NCBI GenBank assembly: GCA_035772735.1
Contig: JASDFA010000016.1
Location: 170,381,001 to 170,445,000 of the forward strand
Reading direction: 5' to 3'
Length of the DNA stretch: 64,000 nucleotides
Source of the DNA: Datura wrightii
Lineage: Eukaryota > Streptophyta > Magnoliopsida > Solanales > Solanaceae
Positions 1 to 11,244 of the stretch are shown here, in pieces; position 1 is the first letter of the stretch, and each line of letters opens with the position of its first letter. A program made the translations under genes and the position numbers. The notes under the pieces are model-generated. The model was not told where the DNA came from and ran no database searches. It worked only from the letters and a program-made list of their open reading frames with translations.

Positions 1-162
1 GTCTAGGGAAAGAGCCTCTGAACTGAATCACGAGTCTTCCTATGACCCATACCATCTTATTATAACTCGTATCATTGGTTGTAGTGAGAGAAAATTACAG
101 ACTCCTCTGCTGAACATATTCAACTTCCCGAATCCAGTCTTAGGAAACTTTGAGGTGTTACA
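1..162 (-). repeat. Element A 3' LTR, first 162 bases only
   Basis: This stretch matches the outer end of the right LTR (about 8240-8403), including the run ending in GGTGTTACA, which on the minus strand is the LTR start TGTAACACC. It is truncated by the window start. It carries copies of the ACGACTCGT-like motif seen in the other LTR. Confidence 0.85.
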
Positions 163-178
163 TTATCTCCCCCTTGAG
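163..178 (-). other. Element A polypurine tract
   Basis: On the minus strand this reads CTCAAGGGGGAGATAA and directly abuts the LTR start. That is the expected position and composition for the plus-strand DNA primer of a Ty3/gypsy element. Confidence 0.8.
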
Positions 179-439
179 AACATTCATCCTTGAATGTAGA
201 TTAAGCTTACTGAAGGGCTAGGGAAAGAACTACAATCCCAAAACTGAACAATTGAAGGTGACAATTGACGAAGTGACTGACTTTGGACTGAAATACATGA
301 TTGAACTGAATTCATGAATCACATACACATGCTATGACATGAAAGAAACTTAGAGACATGTACTTGACATGAAACTGAATAGAGTACCAAGGAAGAAACT
401 GACACCTCATGTTGTAACTGAGCCGAAAGGAAAAAGATG

Positions 440-2252
440 TGTGTATCTATCCATCATATCTGCTTCGGCTTCCCTAGTAGCTCCCTCAACAAGTTGATTC
501 CTCCACAAAAACTTCACTGAAGCTACTTCCTTATTCCTCACCTTACGAACCTAATGATCAAGGAACTAAATTAAAACCTCCTCATAGGTACGGCTATCCT
601 TCACACCTATGCTCTCCACTAGAACAACTAAGACCAGGGCCCTAATGCACTTCTTCAATAAAGATACATGAAAAACTGGATGTACTGTAGCCAACTCCAC
701 TGGTAACTCCAACTCATATGCCACCTTGCCAACTCACCTCAGAATCTTAAAGGACCAATATATCTGGGACTAAGCTTCCCTTTCTTTCTGAACCTCATCA
801 CTCCCTTCATAGGAGACACCTTCAGAAATACCCAATCATCAACCTCAAACTCAAGCTCTCTCCATCTAAAATCCGCATAAGATTTCTAATGATTCAAAGC
901 TATTTTCAGCCTTTCCCCAATAAGCTGAACTCTCCATGTAAACTGAATTTGGCCCTATCAGCGTAGCCTCACCTACCTCAAACCAACCAATAAGTGATCT
1001 ACATCTCCGCCCATAAAGAGCCTCAAATGGGGCCATCTGAATGCTAGAGTGATAACTGCTATTATAAGTAAATTCAATGAGAGGCACGTGTTCATCCCAT
1101 CTACCCTTGAAATCGATCACACATGCTCTCAACATATCCACAAGAGTCTGGATGGTCCACTCAGCCTGACCATCTGTCTGTGGGTAAAAAATAGTGCTAA
1201 GCTTTACTTGAGTACCAAGACCTTTCTAAAATGATCTCCAAAACTGAGAGGTGAACTGAGTACCCCTATCTGAGATGATTGAAAAAGGGACTCCATGAAA
1301 TCGAACTAACTCCCAAATGTACAATCTAGCATAATCCTCAGGTGGATTGGTTGTTTTGGCCGGAAAGAAGTGAGCTAATTTGGTCAACCTATCCACAATC
1401 AACTATAGAGAGTCATACTATCGGTAGGCACGAGGCAAGCCTGTAATGAAGTCCATGTTGATCTCTTTCCACTTCCAAGTAGGAATACTAATGTCTTGAA
1501 GAATACCACCAGGTATTTGATGCTCAACCTTCACCTGTTGGCAAGCCACAAACTCCACTATGTTCTTATTCATACCATTCCACCAATAGACTCCCCGTAG
1601 ATCACGGTACACCTTGGTGGAACCTGGGTTGATAGAATACTGAGAGCTATGAGCCTCGCGCAACATTCGCTCTCTCAAGTCATCTATAGATGGAACACAT
1701 AATCGACCCTAATATTAGAGCACACCATCTCCTTCTTGGGAGAAAACCTCCACTTTTTGACTTCAGACTACATTCTTCAACTTTACCAAGATAGGATCCT
1801 CATCTTTCCTAGCCTTGACCTTGGTCACCAATGAAGATTCTGACCCATTCTAAATGATGACACCACCATCCCTTGATTCAACAAGATGAACCCCTAAACG
1901 AGAAAGCCTGTGGACATCCTTTGCTAACTCCTTCCTCCCATCCTCAGCATGAGACACACTCTGCATGGACAGCCTACTAAGAGTATCCGCCACTACATTA
2001 TCCTTGCCCAGAGGATAAAGGAAACTCATTTCATAGTCTTTGAGAAGTTCTATCCATATCCTTTGCCGCAATTTTTTAATCCTTTTGAGTAAACACATAC
2101 TGAATGCTCTTGTGGTCTGTGAACACATCCATATGTACCCCATACAAGTAGTGGCTACAAATATTTAATGCAAACACCACCACTGCCAACTCCAGGTCAT
2201 GTGTCGAATAGTTCTCATGAGTCTCAAACTGCCTAGAGGCATACGTGATGAC
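440..2252 (-). pseudogene. Element A: RNase H end, integrase, chromodomain
   Basis: Decayed 3' third of the Tekay polyprotein. Near 2076-2252 is RNase H sequence (THDLELAVV, FTDHKS). At 1418-1678 is the start of integrase, with KVYRDLRGVYWW and the line WKWKEINMDFITGLP, which holds the first catalytic Asp. The HHCC knuckle has lost one cysteine, reading FVACQQVK where X has SRCPNCQQVK. At 866-1141 is the integrase C-terminal part (FKGRWDEHVPLIEF, MAPFEALYGRRCRS). Around 450-560 the minus strand encodes a chromodomain-like segment (SVKFLWRNQ, EGATREAEADM). Several frameshifts and stops separate the pieces, so no functional product is possible. Identity is certain from the parallel with element X; exact edges are approximate. 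Confidence 0.88.
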
Positions 2253-2260
2253 CTTACCAT
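2253..2260. repeat. hAT target-site duplication, left copy (CTTACCAT)
   Basis: These eight bases are identical to 3139-3146. In the uninterrupted copy of the same pol region in element X (near 21965) the sequence runs straight through, so the duplication marks an insertion. Confidence 0.93.
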
Positions 2261-3138
2261 TAGGGGTGTTCATGGTTCGGTTTGGGTCAGTTTTTGATTA
2301 AAACCAAAACCAAACCAAGTTAGTTGGTTTTTAAATTTCTAAAACCAAACCAAACCAAATAAAATAAATAACCATCGGTTTGGTTCTTGTCGTTTTGGTT
2401 CGATTTGGTTCCGTTTTTTGTTTTATAACTAGCTAATGATAAATTAATAATAGTAAACTAATAGAGACATGAGATAATTATTTCAAGTGAATATTAGAAA
2501 TCAACAAATTTCTCTCTACTATCACGAGATGAATGTATTTAAATTTTCTATTATTTTTTAACACTATTCCAAAGTTTTAGTATGTTTAAGTTGCATAACT
2601 GTAGAGGTTCTTCCACTTAACATGTCTGATATCCACACAGAAACAATATATAACTTTAAATAAAATACTCAACCCTTCAAAAATCAAAGAGTCAAATGAT
2701 TAAAGATTAGATGGATGTCTTAACAAAGAAAATTAAGAAAAAATTGGCAATATGTCACACCACGTATAAACAATTACACTTAAAATGTTGGACTTGGACA
2801 TATTTTTTAAGTAATAGAATTTTAATGTGTTGTAGTGCATGTAAAATAAAATATACTAAAATTAAATTAATGATTAAAATGTATAAAATATTTAAAATTA
2901 TTTATGAAAAACTAATAATTTATATTCAAATAATTATAAAATTTATACATAAAATTTATCGATTTGGTTTGGTTATTTCTTCGAGTTTTTTTAGTAAAAC
3001 CAAAATCAAACCAAATATTATTGGTTTTTAAAATTTAAAACCAAACCAAACCAATCGATATCAAATATCGGTTTTTTTAATCAATTTGGTTTGATTTCCA
3101 GTTTGGTTTGGTTTTTCACCAAACCGTGAACACCCCTA
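2261..3138. mobile_element. Non-autonomous hAT-superfamily DNA transposon, 878 bp
   Basis: The element begins TAGGGGTGTTCA and ends with the exact reverse complement TGAACACCCCTA, flanked by a perfect 8-bp duplication. Terminal YAGGG-type repeats with an 8-bp TSD are diagnostic of hAT elements. Subterminal regions are packed with GGTTTGGTT/AACCAAACC runs, resembling the subterminal transposase-binding repeats of hATs. The interior is AT-rich. The longest open frame inside (about 106 codons, 2711-3031) is low-complexity Lys/Ile-rich and shows no DDE or hATC signature, so it is not a transposase. The element would need a transposase supplied in trans. It sits in the RNase H region of element A and is younger than A. 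Confidence 0.93.
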
Positions 3139-3146
3139 CTTACCAT
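3139..3146. repeat. hAT target-site duplication, right copy (CTTACCAT)
   Basis: Second copy of the 8-bp duplication. Removing 2261-3146 restores continuity with the homologous region of element X. Confidence 0.93.
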
Positions 3147-4760
3147 GCTACATCAACATACAACCAAGACCAACCCTAGAGGCATCAAAATACACCATAA
3201 AACCATGTGTGTCAAGTGGTAGGGTAATACTAGGGATGAATTGAGCTGAGTCTTTAACTCTTGAAAACTCCTCTCACAAGCATCTGACCACCTAAATTTG
3301 ACCTTCTTCTAGGTTAACTTAGTCAACGGTGCTCCAATAGATGTAAATCCCTCAACGAATATCCTATAGTAGCCAGCTAAACCCAAAAAGCTCCTAATAT
3401 CCGAAGGACTAACTGGTTTAGGCTAATTCTTTACTGCCTCTTTTGAGAGTCCACTTGCACACCCTCACTAGACACCACATGGCCTAAAAATGCTACTGAG
3501 TTCAGCCAAAACTCACACTTGCTGAATCTAGCAAACAACTGGCAATCCTTGAGGGTCTAACACAATCCTCAAATGAGCGGCATGCTCCTCCTCGCTCCGA
3601 GAGTATATATGAATATCATTTATGAAGACAATCACAAATATATCCAAATACTTCTTGAACACCCTATTCATTAAATTCATGAAACTGCAGAAGCATTTGT
3701 TAGTCGAAAAGACATAACTACGAACTCATAGTGACCATACCGAGTCTTGAAGGCTATCTTCGGAATGTCACTCTCTCTAACACTGAGCTGATCATAACCG
3801 AATTTGAGGTCTATCTTCGAGAAGCACTTAGCACCCTGAAGTTGGTCAAGCAGGTCATCAATCTTAGGGAGGGGATACTTATTCTTGATAGTGACATTGT
3901 TCAACTGCCGATAACCAATGCACATTCTAAGGGAATCATCCTTCTTTTGAACAAAGAGGACTGGAGCACCCCATGGGGATTTACTAGGCTTGATGAAACC
4001 CTTATCTATGAGATCTTTCAACTACTCCTTCAACTTCTTTAGCTCGGTTGGAGCCATTTTGTAAGGAGTAATGGATATAGGCTACGTATTAGTGAGAAGT
4101 TCAATACAAAAGTCAATCTCCCACTCGGGAGGGACTCCTGGTAGATTATCTGGAAACACCTCTGGATACTCACATACTATAGAAAGTGACTGAAGAGTCG
4201 GGGTCTCGGACGTAGCATCCTTAACCTGAACTAGATGGTACACACAATGCTTAGAAATCATCTTCCTGGACTTGAGATAGGAAAAAAAGTGACCTACAGG
4301 CACAACTAAACTACCTTTCAATTCTAGGACTGGCTCATCTTAAAATCGAAACTCTACCGTACGGGTTCTACAATTCAATAAGGCAAAACATGAATGCAAC
4401 CAGACCATGCCTAAAATAACAACAAAATCAGTCATGTCTAGATCCACTAGTTCAGCTGAGATAACTTTCTAATGGACTGTAATAGGGAAATTTCTATATA
4501 ACCGTCGAGCTATAACTGAGTCACCGACTGGAGTTGAGACTGAGAAGGGTTGTGATAGAATTTTGGGACTGACTTTGACACTAACAACAGCATAAGGAGT
4601 CAAAAAAGATAAAGTAGCCCCTAGATTTATAATGCATACACATCAAAGAATACTCATAACATATAATTGACCACATCGGGAGAGACCTCCTACTCCTGAC
4701 GAGATGATAGTGCATAGAATTTGTTCTGACATTGACCACCATCTGCACTAGTAGACGCAC
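3147..4760 (-). pseudogene. Element A: protease, reverse transcriptase, RNase H start
   Basis: The minus strand encodes in order a retropepsin remnant (INLGATLSFLTP near 4575-4640), the linker PEVFPDNLPGVPPE (4082-4321), RT fingers and palm (IKPSKSPWGAPVLFVQKKD, MCIGYRQLNN, 3677-4021), the YIDD region near 3600-3640 and the RT-RNase H junction. Two catalytic positions are lost: the retropepsin Asp is replaced by Asn (I-N-L-G), and the RT motif reads F-I-N-D where X has F-I-D-D. There are several frameshifts and stops. It is a dead polyprotein with clear Tekay ancestry. Confidence 0.88.
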
Positions 4761-5960
4761 CTTACGGAGCTGAACTTGTTGAACTGGTGGCTGGGTCATG
4801 GCCTCTAATATGGCCCAGTCTAGATAAAGTGTAGTCTCTGAGTAGATGTCTGAGCTTCCCATACTCAAAGCACGTGCCTAAACCCACTAAGCACTCTTTT
4901 GTGTGCCTCCTACCACATATTCCACAAACTTGAATGCTTTTCTCTCTTGACATGCTCCCCTGACCTCTAGAGCTTCATGCTCTACCCCTATGATCACGCC
5001 TAGGTATGGATAAAACATTTTCGGATGATGGAGCTTGTGTTGATGAACTCTAGTGGGACTAAGGGCGATGTCTACCATCGGACCTCTACTAGAACTATCT
5101 ATAACTCCATGTCTTGGCCGTCTTGGCATCTCTCTCCTTCTCCTTCATCTGCTCTGCCTCTATCTTTTGGGCGTATATGAAAAACCACAAGAAATCTATT
5201 TCATTGATCAACATGGCAATCCTACACTCCTTGACCAAGGAATCTGCCACTCTATTCATAAACCTGCTTATAGGAGCCATAGTATCAGCAACCATCTCCG
5301 ATGCATACTTTGATAACTCGGTAAACTTCAAGGCATACTCTTGGATAGTCCTGTGGTTTTGCTTCAAGTTGACGAACGTTGCCGCCTTTGCCTCCCTCAA
5401 CTCCCTAGAGAATAACGTGTCCAAGAAAGCAGTCATGAACTCATCCCAACTCACGGGGACTGCTGCAACTCCCCGCTATTCTTCCATTAGCGAAACCATA
5501 TGTAAGAAATCCCCTTTAGATGATTGGAGGCTAAATCTGCACTCTCCCCTCCTGTCACCCCCATAATCTGGGTGATCTTCTGCACCTCCTCAAGAAACTC
5601 ATGCTGGTCCTCATACACTCTCAACCCCAGAAACTCAAGTGGGTTCATCCTGAGAAAGTCTCAACTCGTGCCCCTGTTGCATTCCCATTCTAGGGAACAT
5701 GGGCCACTGCCTGCTGGTTGGCCTAAGTGGTCATGGACTGTGCCAACATCTGAAATGAGGTTCTAAACTCGACATGAGTGACTGCTTGGGAAAAGGATCC
5801 GCTAATGTTGGTAGGTCTTGCTGATGTCCATCTCCATTGCCATTGTCATGGACATTTTCATTACCATTCCTTTTACAATTACTTAGCATGGACACATATT
5901 TTTGAAAATACGTATAACATGAGTTAGAGGAATACAGAGGTACTTCATCGCACGACATAG
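4761..5960 (-). pseudogene. Element A: gag remnant
   Basis: The minus strand carries the retrotransposon gag core at 5095-5454 (MSWDEFMTAFLDTLFSREL, then HRTIQEYALKFTELSKYA) and a degenerate zinc-knuckle region at 4762-4953 (CGICGRRHTKECL, then FEYGKLRHLLRDY, where the second knuckle has lost its first Cys). Gag forms the virus-like particle and binds RNA. The frame is broken in several places. The same domain order occurs in T3 at 62.1-63.2 kb. Confidence 0.85.
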
Positions 5961-6093
5961 ATCATGAAAGATGGTAAACTTTGCTAAAATGTTTTGTAAC
6001 CTCTTCCTTATATAAGTGTGGCACGCTTCACACCCATGAAAAAAGATTCTACTTAATGTGGCTTTCAGATACGGTAGGATACTCTAAACCTTT

Positions 6094-6105
6094 GCTCTGA
6101 TACCA
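6094..6105 (-). other. Element A primer binding site (tRNA-iMet)
   Basis: On the minus strand it reads TGGTATCAGAGC, complementary to the 3' end of plant initiator tRNA-Met, four bases inside the 5' LTR. The same 12-mer occurs in X and T3. Confidence 0.92.
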
Positions 6106-6109
6106 AGTT

Positions 6110-8403
6110 TTTCACGACCCGAGCTGGGACCCTAGATCGAGACACAGGACCTAGAACCATGAGTGGCTCCAAGTAGACCCATGACATGTACATAGAAACT
6201 CAAGAGCATAAATTAAAGTGGAAACTGATAACTTAAACATGAAGAAGCAAACGTCTAAATAACATAAAGTGTATATCAAACGATACATCACAACGCTAAA
6301 TTTCAAAGTTGAACATACTAGTCTATGTCTGAAAAGCCTCTACTATCTGATGAGATGTTGGGACAAGCCCCCATCTATATCCAAGTCTGAAATAAAACTA
6401 ACATTATCAACATAACTAAATGAAGGTCCCCGGGAGATGAGAACTCACCCAACAGTGCTAACTAGACTGAGAGGGAAATGAGTTATTGGCGTGACTAAGC
6501 TGGATCACCTAAATCTATATCATGAAATCATATAGCATAGAGTATGCGGTTAGTACTTTGAACGTAATGCAAGGTAAGTAAAACATTCATAGAAAATATT
6601 AACTAAAATCATGCATATACATATAAATCAATTAGTTCATGAGAGTAAGGACTGCATGCTGAAAATTGTATCTGAGACATATATAGTCATAAGCTAGTTA
6701 TAATAACTGAACATAGTGACCCAAGATTTAGAAATAGAATCATATGACTTGTCATAGCTGAAATCATAAGTAAAATCTCATAAACTGATCATTAGGTCAA
6801 ATCTATGATAAAACATAATATCATAAGTCGTGAACATGAGTAACCGAAATCATGTGGAACAATGGGAGACTCCCATAACTGACACCATCACGATAGACCT
6901 TACGTGATGCCCCAACTACCACACTCAAGTGGGCAGAGCCATCCAATACCTTTCCAAGGCTAAGGATGTTATCCACGATACCGATATCAAGATGAGGCCC
7001 CTTGGGGCAGGAGAAAACTCTATTGAGAGGTCCCAAACATGTAACGTATACCTACATTGGTGTATAGTTCTGGGATCGCGAAACGTCGGACCCTAAGCCT
7101 GCTCGGTGCTAGACACTACTCCCAAAAATATGCATAGTGCTCACATCATTTTTCAACAAAGCTGAACTGACAATTACATGCATAGTACTCATATGGTTTC
7201 TCAACGAAGTTGAAATCATAATCTATACATAGCCTGAAATCTGAACATTGGTAGTCTTGACTCTTAAACATATCACAAGCTGCATTGGGAGTCTTGGCTC
7301 CAAAACATTTGATAAGTTGATCTTATTAGCCTTGGCTAAATCATGAAAACATACTTAATTTTTGTGGGCTTGCCCAAATCATAAATCCTGCATTCTTGAA
7401 ATAGACTTCATAAGTCCAAATCATTGATTCATACATGGGGAATTCATAAACATTCATTCAAAGCTAGATATCTCATCATACTTGAAATCATGAATCATAA
7501 GCTTGACTTTTCATAAAACTTTCATTATAGGGCATAATTATTAATAATATGAAATCATGAATTTATAATGAATTTTTGATAAAATATGCCTATTATACTT
7601 TAAAACATACTTTATAACATGAGGCGATTAGACACATAAACATTTCATAGTTTTCATAAAATTTGATTAAAACCCTATAAATCCTACACTTGATTTGAAA
7701 CATGAATTAATGAACTTGAGGAGAAATTTGGGCATGAGGGTTGAAGGAAACCCTCATTCATAGCCCTACATATTTTGGTAAACTGATCCTCAAACTAGCC
7801 TTAAAATCCCAAAAGAATAGGGAAAGGAATTGGGGAAATTCTAGCTTGATCTTGAAGAGGGATCTCAATATCTTGCATGCATGGGAGTCTAATCACTTAG
7901 AGTAAGCTGAACCCTCTTAAACACTCCTTTTTAGGGCCTAAAATGATGTCATTAGGATGTTAGGAGCTTAGGAATTTTGAAAATACCCTTAATGATTTGC
8001 CTGAAAAAAATGCTCACTGCTAGTACGATTGTACAATCAACCTACGACTCGTGGCTTCCCCCTGTAGCTAGCCAGTCCATTTTCTCCAACTCTATGATTA
8101 TTTCTATGACTCCTACCATGAATCCTAGTTCCCTAGTACAAGTCATACAATCAATAGTATGACCAACACCTAGAAACTCAGCATTAGGTTACCACTCCAT
8201 GACCACGAGTTGTACTACCAAACTATGACTCATAGTGAGGACTCATGTTCTGGGAAAAGAGCCTCTGAAATGACATCTTTCTGTGACTCGTACTATCTTA
8301 CTACGACTCGTACCATCGTTCGTACTAAGAGAAAATTATAGACTCCTTTGATGAACATATTCAACTTCCCGAATTTAGTCTTAGAAAACATTGGGGTGTT
8401 ACA
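6110..8403 (-). repeat. Element A 5' LTR, about 2.29 kb
   Basis: On the minus strand it starts TGTAACACCCCAA (8403) and ends near 6110, four bases from the PBS. No gene is seen in it. The segment near 7030-7140 and the segment near 6530-6590 match T1-T3 LTR sequence in the opposite orientation. Near 8030-8320 it carries several copies of the palindrome TACGACTCGTA (perfect at 8302-8312). Inside the PBS edge the terminal CA has decayed to AA. Confidence 0.88.
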
Positions 8404-9271
8404 ATTTTGGCCAGGTCCCTCCTTGGATATTGAACCTCAACTCAGGAAAAATGCTTAAGTGGAGGGTGGCTATTGTAGGGGTGCATAGATAAGGTGGGGG
8501 AGAAAAATAGAAAAAGCTAATTAATAAAAGGTTTTGTATGGTGAAGAAAAATAAATGAAAAAGAAAAAGAGAAAAAGAAAAATGAAAGAAACAAAGTTGA
8601 AAAAGAAAAAGAGAAAATTCACCACATCCACAAATGACAGTTGAATTGAGAAAAAGGGAGGAAAAAGATGAAAAAGGAAGAAATGGGTAAAAAGTAGAAA
8701 GTGAAGCCAAGTTGTGTAGGGTCAATAAAGGTTAGTCACTATTTTCATATCTACCATACTCAACCCGAAGCTTACATTATAAGCCGATAAAAGTCCTAGA
8801 GTTATCTTATCCTGACTATCTGAAAAACCAAAGTAGAGAAAATAAGGGCAATCCTATAGTAACCACTGTGCGGTATTTGGAACTTCTTTGTGAGAGTGAG
8901 AGTCTTACTTGTTAGTCCCAATTTTCATATATATAAATATCTTTGAGTGTTAGAGACTTTATTTGTTGTGAGGGTACATGGTTTACATTACATTCTACCA
9001 GTTATATGTGTAAATAACATTAGTGATAGCTCAGTTCACTGTTAATAGTTAGATGACACATCTAGATTCCTATGTGTCATGAGTTGTAGTTACATGTATG
9101 CATAGCTAACTTGGTTTTGAATGAAAAAAGAGGGTTGATATCTAATAATGGTCATGGGTGCAAATTTTTGGTTGTGTTGGCTGTATGTCTGCTACTTTAC
9201 TTTCTAGTTAAGCATCGTGTTATAGTTTTGTTTTTGCCTTAGGACATGCAAAAGCTTTAAGTTGAGGTTGT
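8404..9271 (+). repeat. Element H: internal region upstream of its LTR
   Basis: No gene. This matches the region just upstream of the 3' LTR of element C (about 34551-35319), including GGTCCCTCC near the start and a conserved 119-nt block at 8790-8908. It ends in a PPT-like run (TTTAAGTTGAGGTTGT) directly before the LTR at 9272. The purine-rich stretch at 8500-8620 is simple A/G-rich sequence. Confidence 0.8.
8790..8908 (+). other. Conserved noncoding block, element H copy
   Basis: Starts AAGTCCTA and ends TTCTTTGTGAGAGTGAGAG...CTTAC. Comparable blocks of 117-120 nt lie at the same relative place in C, B and E. It has no open reading frame. Its constant length across diverged elements suggests a cis-acting RNA or DNA function, which is inference. 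Confidence 0.65.
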
Positions 9272-9446
9272 TGATGTCTTATGGGTTTACAACACTTTCA
9301 AAGCTTAAAACTAATGAAAGATATATGTTCTTAGGTATGTTTGTACAGATATGATGCACTTTTGTATTGTTTTCAGGGAAATCTTGTGTTGGAGTTGGAT
9401 TCTGTAAAAGAAGTGAAATGATTGCAGAAAATGGTGAAGTTGCAGC

Positions 9447-9950
9447 CCTCAGTATGAGCCGTACCTTGGTGGTACAAAGCATACTATGCATTCGTGATAA
9501 AATCTAGAGGATTTGCACAAGGTGATGGCTAAGTATGACTCTTGGTATGAGTTGTACCATCTTGGTATGAGCCGTACCAACGCAGTCGTGAAAAATTATA
9601 GAATTATGCACTTTTCTAGTCTCCTGGTATAGGTAGCAGCTACGAGTCATGATGAACACATACAACTCATTCAAGGAGCCGTAATGAACTTTAGAGGAAA
9701 AGTTTTTTGTAAGATTCTAGGGTACGAGAGGATACCATGAGCTATAACATCAATGTATGAATCGTACCCAAGGCTCATGGAAATATTCAGAGGATGCTAG
9801 ACTTCACAGTATCATACCACAACAGAAATGTATGACTCGTAACCACGTTGTATGAGCTGTACCAGCTCCTAAGACTTGACCATTTTCAAAGCTACCTAGC
9901 ATTATATGGATGGAAGGTATGACTCGTAGCTACAAGCTACAACTCGTAGG
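9447..9950 (+). repeat. Palindrome array in the H LTR
   Basis: At least eight diverged copies of TACGA-S-TCGTA (S is C or G) occur in about 500 bp, on both strands, for example at 9831-9841 and 9918-9928. Many copies differ from the perfect palindrome by CG to TG or CA changes. The array ends about 60 bp before the TATA box. Confidence 0.75.
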
Positions 9951-10011
9951 ATCTGGTGGCGACAATTATAGTACTTTCCCTATTAATTTAGGAACGGCTT
10001 CTGATTATTCG

Positions 10012-10019
10012 TATAAATA
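10012..10019 (+). promoter_or_regulatory. TATA box of the H LTR
   Basis: TATAAATA in an AT-rich setting just downstream of the palindrome array. The equivalent arrangement is seen in the LTRs of C and E. Confidence 0.6.
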
Positions 10020-10911
10020 ATTTTCTAGGTTATTTTTGTTGAGGGACCGACTTTTGATAGAGAACCGATCCTTTTGAGATTCTTTCTGAGTTTTTCAATA
10101 TTCTTGGAGATATTAGCATTATTCTTGAATTGTTCGAAGTTGAATTTGTGCAATAATCAATTGGGTTTTATTTCAATCATCATTGTAAATCTCTAATTAC
10201 GATTTCTTCCTTTAATTCTATTTTTTTCTACAAACAAGAGAGGATAAATCCTCCATAACTAGGGTTGTGGGAACCATGATGGAATAACTAACTAGGGTTT
10301 GCACATAGTGATTCGAAATCAATACTTAAATTTGTATTGTCTTCTCTTCATCTTTAAGCGTTTCTTAATGGAGTGCAGTGTTAGGATTTGCCTGAATTCT
10401 CTATTTCTTGAACCTAGACAGGTAGAGATTAGGAAAAGGGAAGAACAACAAAGCCTTGATCTTTATGGTTCATTGAATAACTTGAGTTGCGGTTGCAGGA
10501 TAGTTAATTTGAAATAAATTAAGAATGTTTAAAGTGAAAACATTCAATAAACCTAATATGATGATTGAGTATAGTCATTCAATAGGGACAAATCATTTGT
10601 TTGGATAAATCTATGTTATCAGTTCTACAAGCTAAGTATTGAGATAGACCATTTACCCGAAGTTTTTAGGAATCCATGGGGATCACTTCCCTAGTTAATT
10701 GCATAATTTGACAACAATATTAATTTACAATACTTTTACTTGATTACTTATTTAAAACCCCCATTAGGAAATAACTTTACTAAAAGCATAAATACTAGCG
10801 TTATTCAACATCCTGACAATATTCCCTGTGGGATCGACCCCAACTTAGTTGGGTTCTTTATTGACAACATCTGTGCCATACTTTTATAGGAGTGTGATTT
10901 GAGAGTTATTA

Positions 10912-11211
10912 AGGATACATGGGTTTCATTACATTCTTCCAATATTCTTTGTAAACAACATTAGTGAGAGTTCAGTTGTCTATTAATGATTGAATGCCAT
11001 CTCCAAATCCCTTTGTCTCATGACTTGTAGTTGCATGTAAGCATACTAGCTTGGTTTTGAATGGAAAAGGGGTCAGTACTTCATAGTGCTCATTTGTGAA
11101 AATTTTGATGTTGTTGGTTGTAGGTCTTTTAGTTTATTTTCTAATTAAGCATCGTGTTGTAGTAGTGTCTTGTTTGCTTGAGAACATGCAAAAGTTTTAA
11201 GTATAGGGTGT
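10912..11211 (+). repeat. Element H remnant between two LTRs
   Basis: This is a second, diverged copy of 8965-9271 (starting at a TACATGG and ending at the PPT-like TTTAAGTATAGGGTGT). It lies between two H LTRs with no PBS, gag or pol. The simplest reading is an element whose interior was almost completely deleted. Confidence 0.72.
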
Positions 11212-11244
11212 TGATGTGTTGTTGTTTTACAGGACTTTTGATAC
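11212..11244 (+). repeat. Element H second LTR, left stub
   Basis: The first 33 bases of another H LTR (TGATGTGTTGTTG...). It continues at 42314, where GATGCTTAAAAC resumes the LTR sequence seen at 9285. The break is the insertion of element B. The last five bases, GATAC (11240-11244), are the left TSD. Confidence 0.82.

Larger units (their letters stand above)
1..8403 (-). mobile_element. Element A: degenerate Tekay-type Ty3/gypsy retrotransposon
   Basis: Read on the minus strand the order is 5' LTR (6110-8403), PBS, gag, protease, RT, RNase H, integrase, chromodomain, PPT and the start of the 3' LTR, which the window edge cuts. The C-terminal chromodomain and the tRNA-iMet PBS place it in the chromovirus (Tekay/Del) lineage. 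The coding region is full of stops and frameshifts, and a hAT element splits RNase H. Its LTR is the same family as T1-T3 at 42.5-61.9 kb. The right outer edge abuts H-type internal sequence at 8404, so A probably inserted into H; the TSD cannot be tested because the left end lies outside. Confidence 0.9.
9272..10911 (+). repeat. Element H LTR (first copy), about 1.64 kb
   Basis: Starts TGATGTCTTATGGG, parallel to the C LTR start, and ends near GAGAGTTATTA (decayed CA). It includes a TATA box (TATAAATA, 10012-10019) preceded at 9447-9950 by repeated TATGACTCGTA-type palindromes. Near its end is CCCTGTGGGATCGACC, a segment shared with the B, C and E LTRs. No coding region. The PBS expected just after the LTR is missing. 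Confidence 0.82.

Noticed and set aside
2711..3031. 106-codon open frame inside the hAT element as a transposase
   Set aside because: AT-rich low-complexity Lys/Ile composition, no hAT catalytic or dimerisation motif; a chance frame.
3731..4042. 103-codon plus-strand frame
   Set aside because: Antisense shadow of element A RT.
5114..5566. 150-codon plus-strand frame
   Set aside because: Antisense shadow of element A gag.
8399..8725. 108-codon minus-strand frame rich in Phe and Ser, membrane-like
   Set aside because: It is the complement of an A/G-rich noncoding stretch upstream of the H LTR and starts in the A LTR; low complexity and no homologue.
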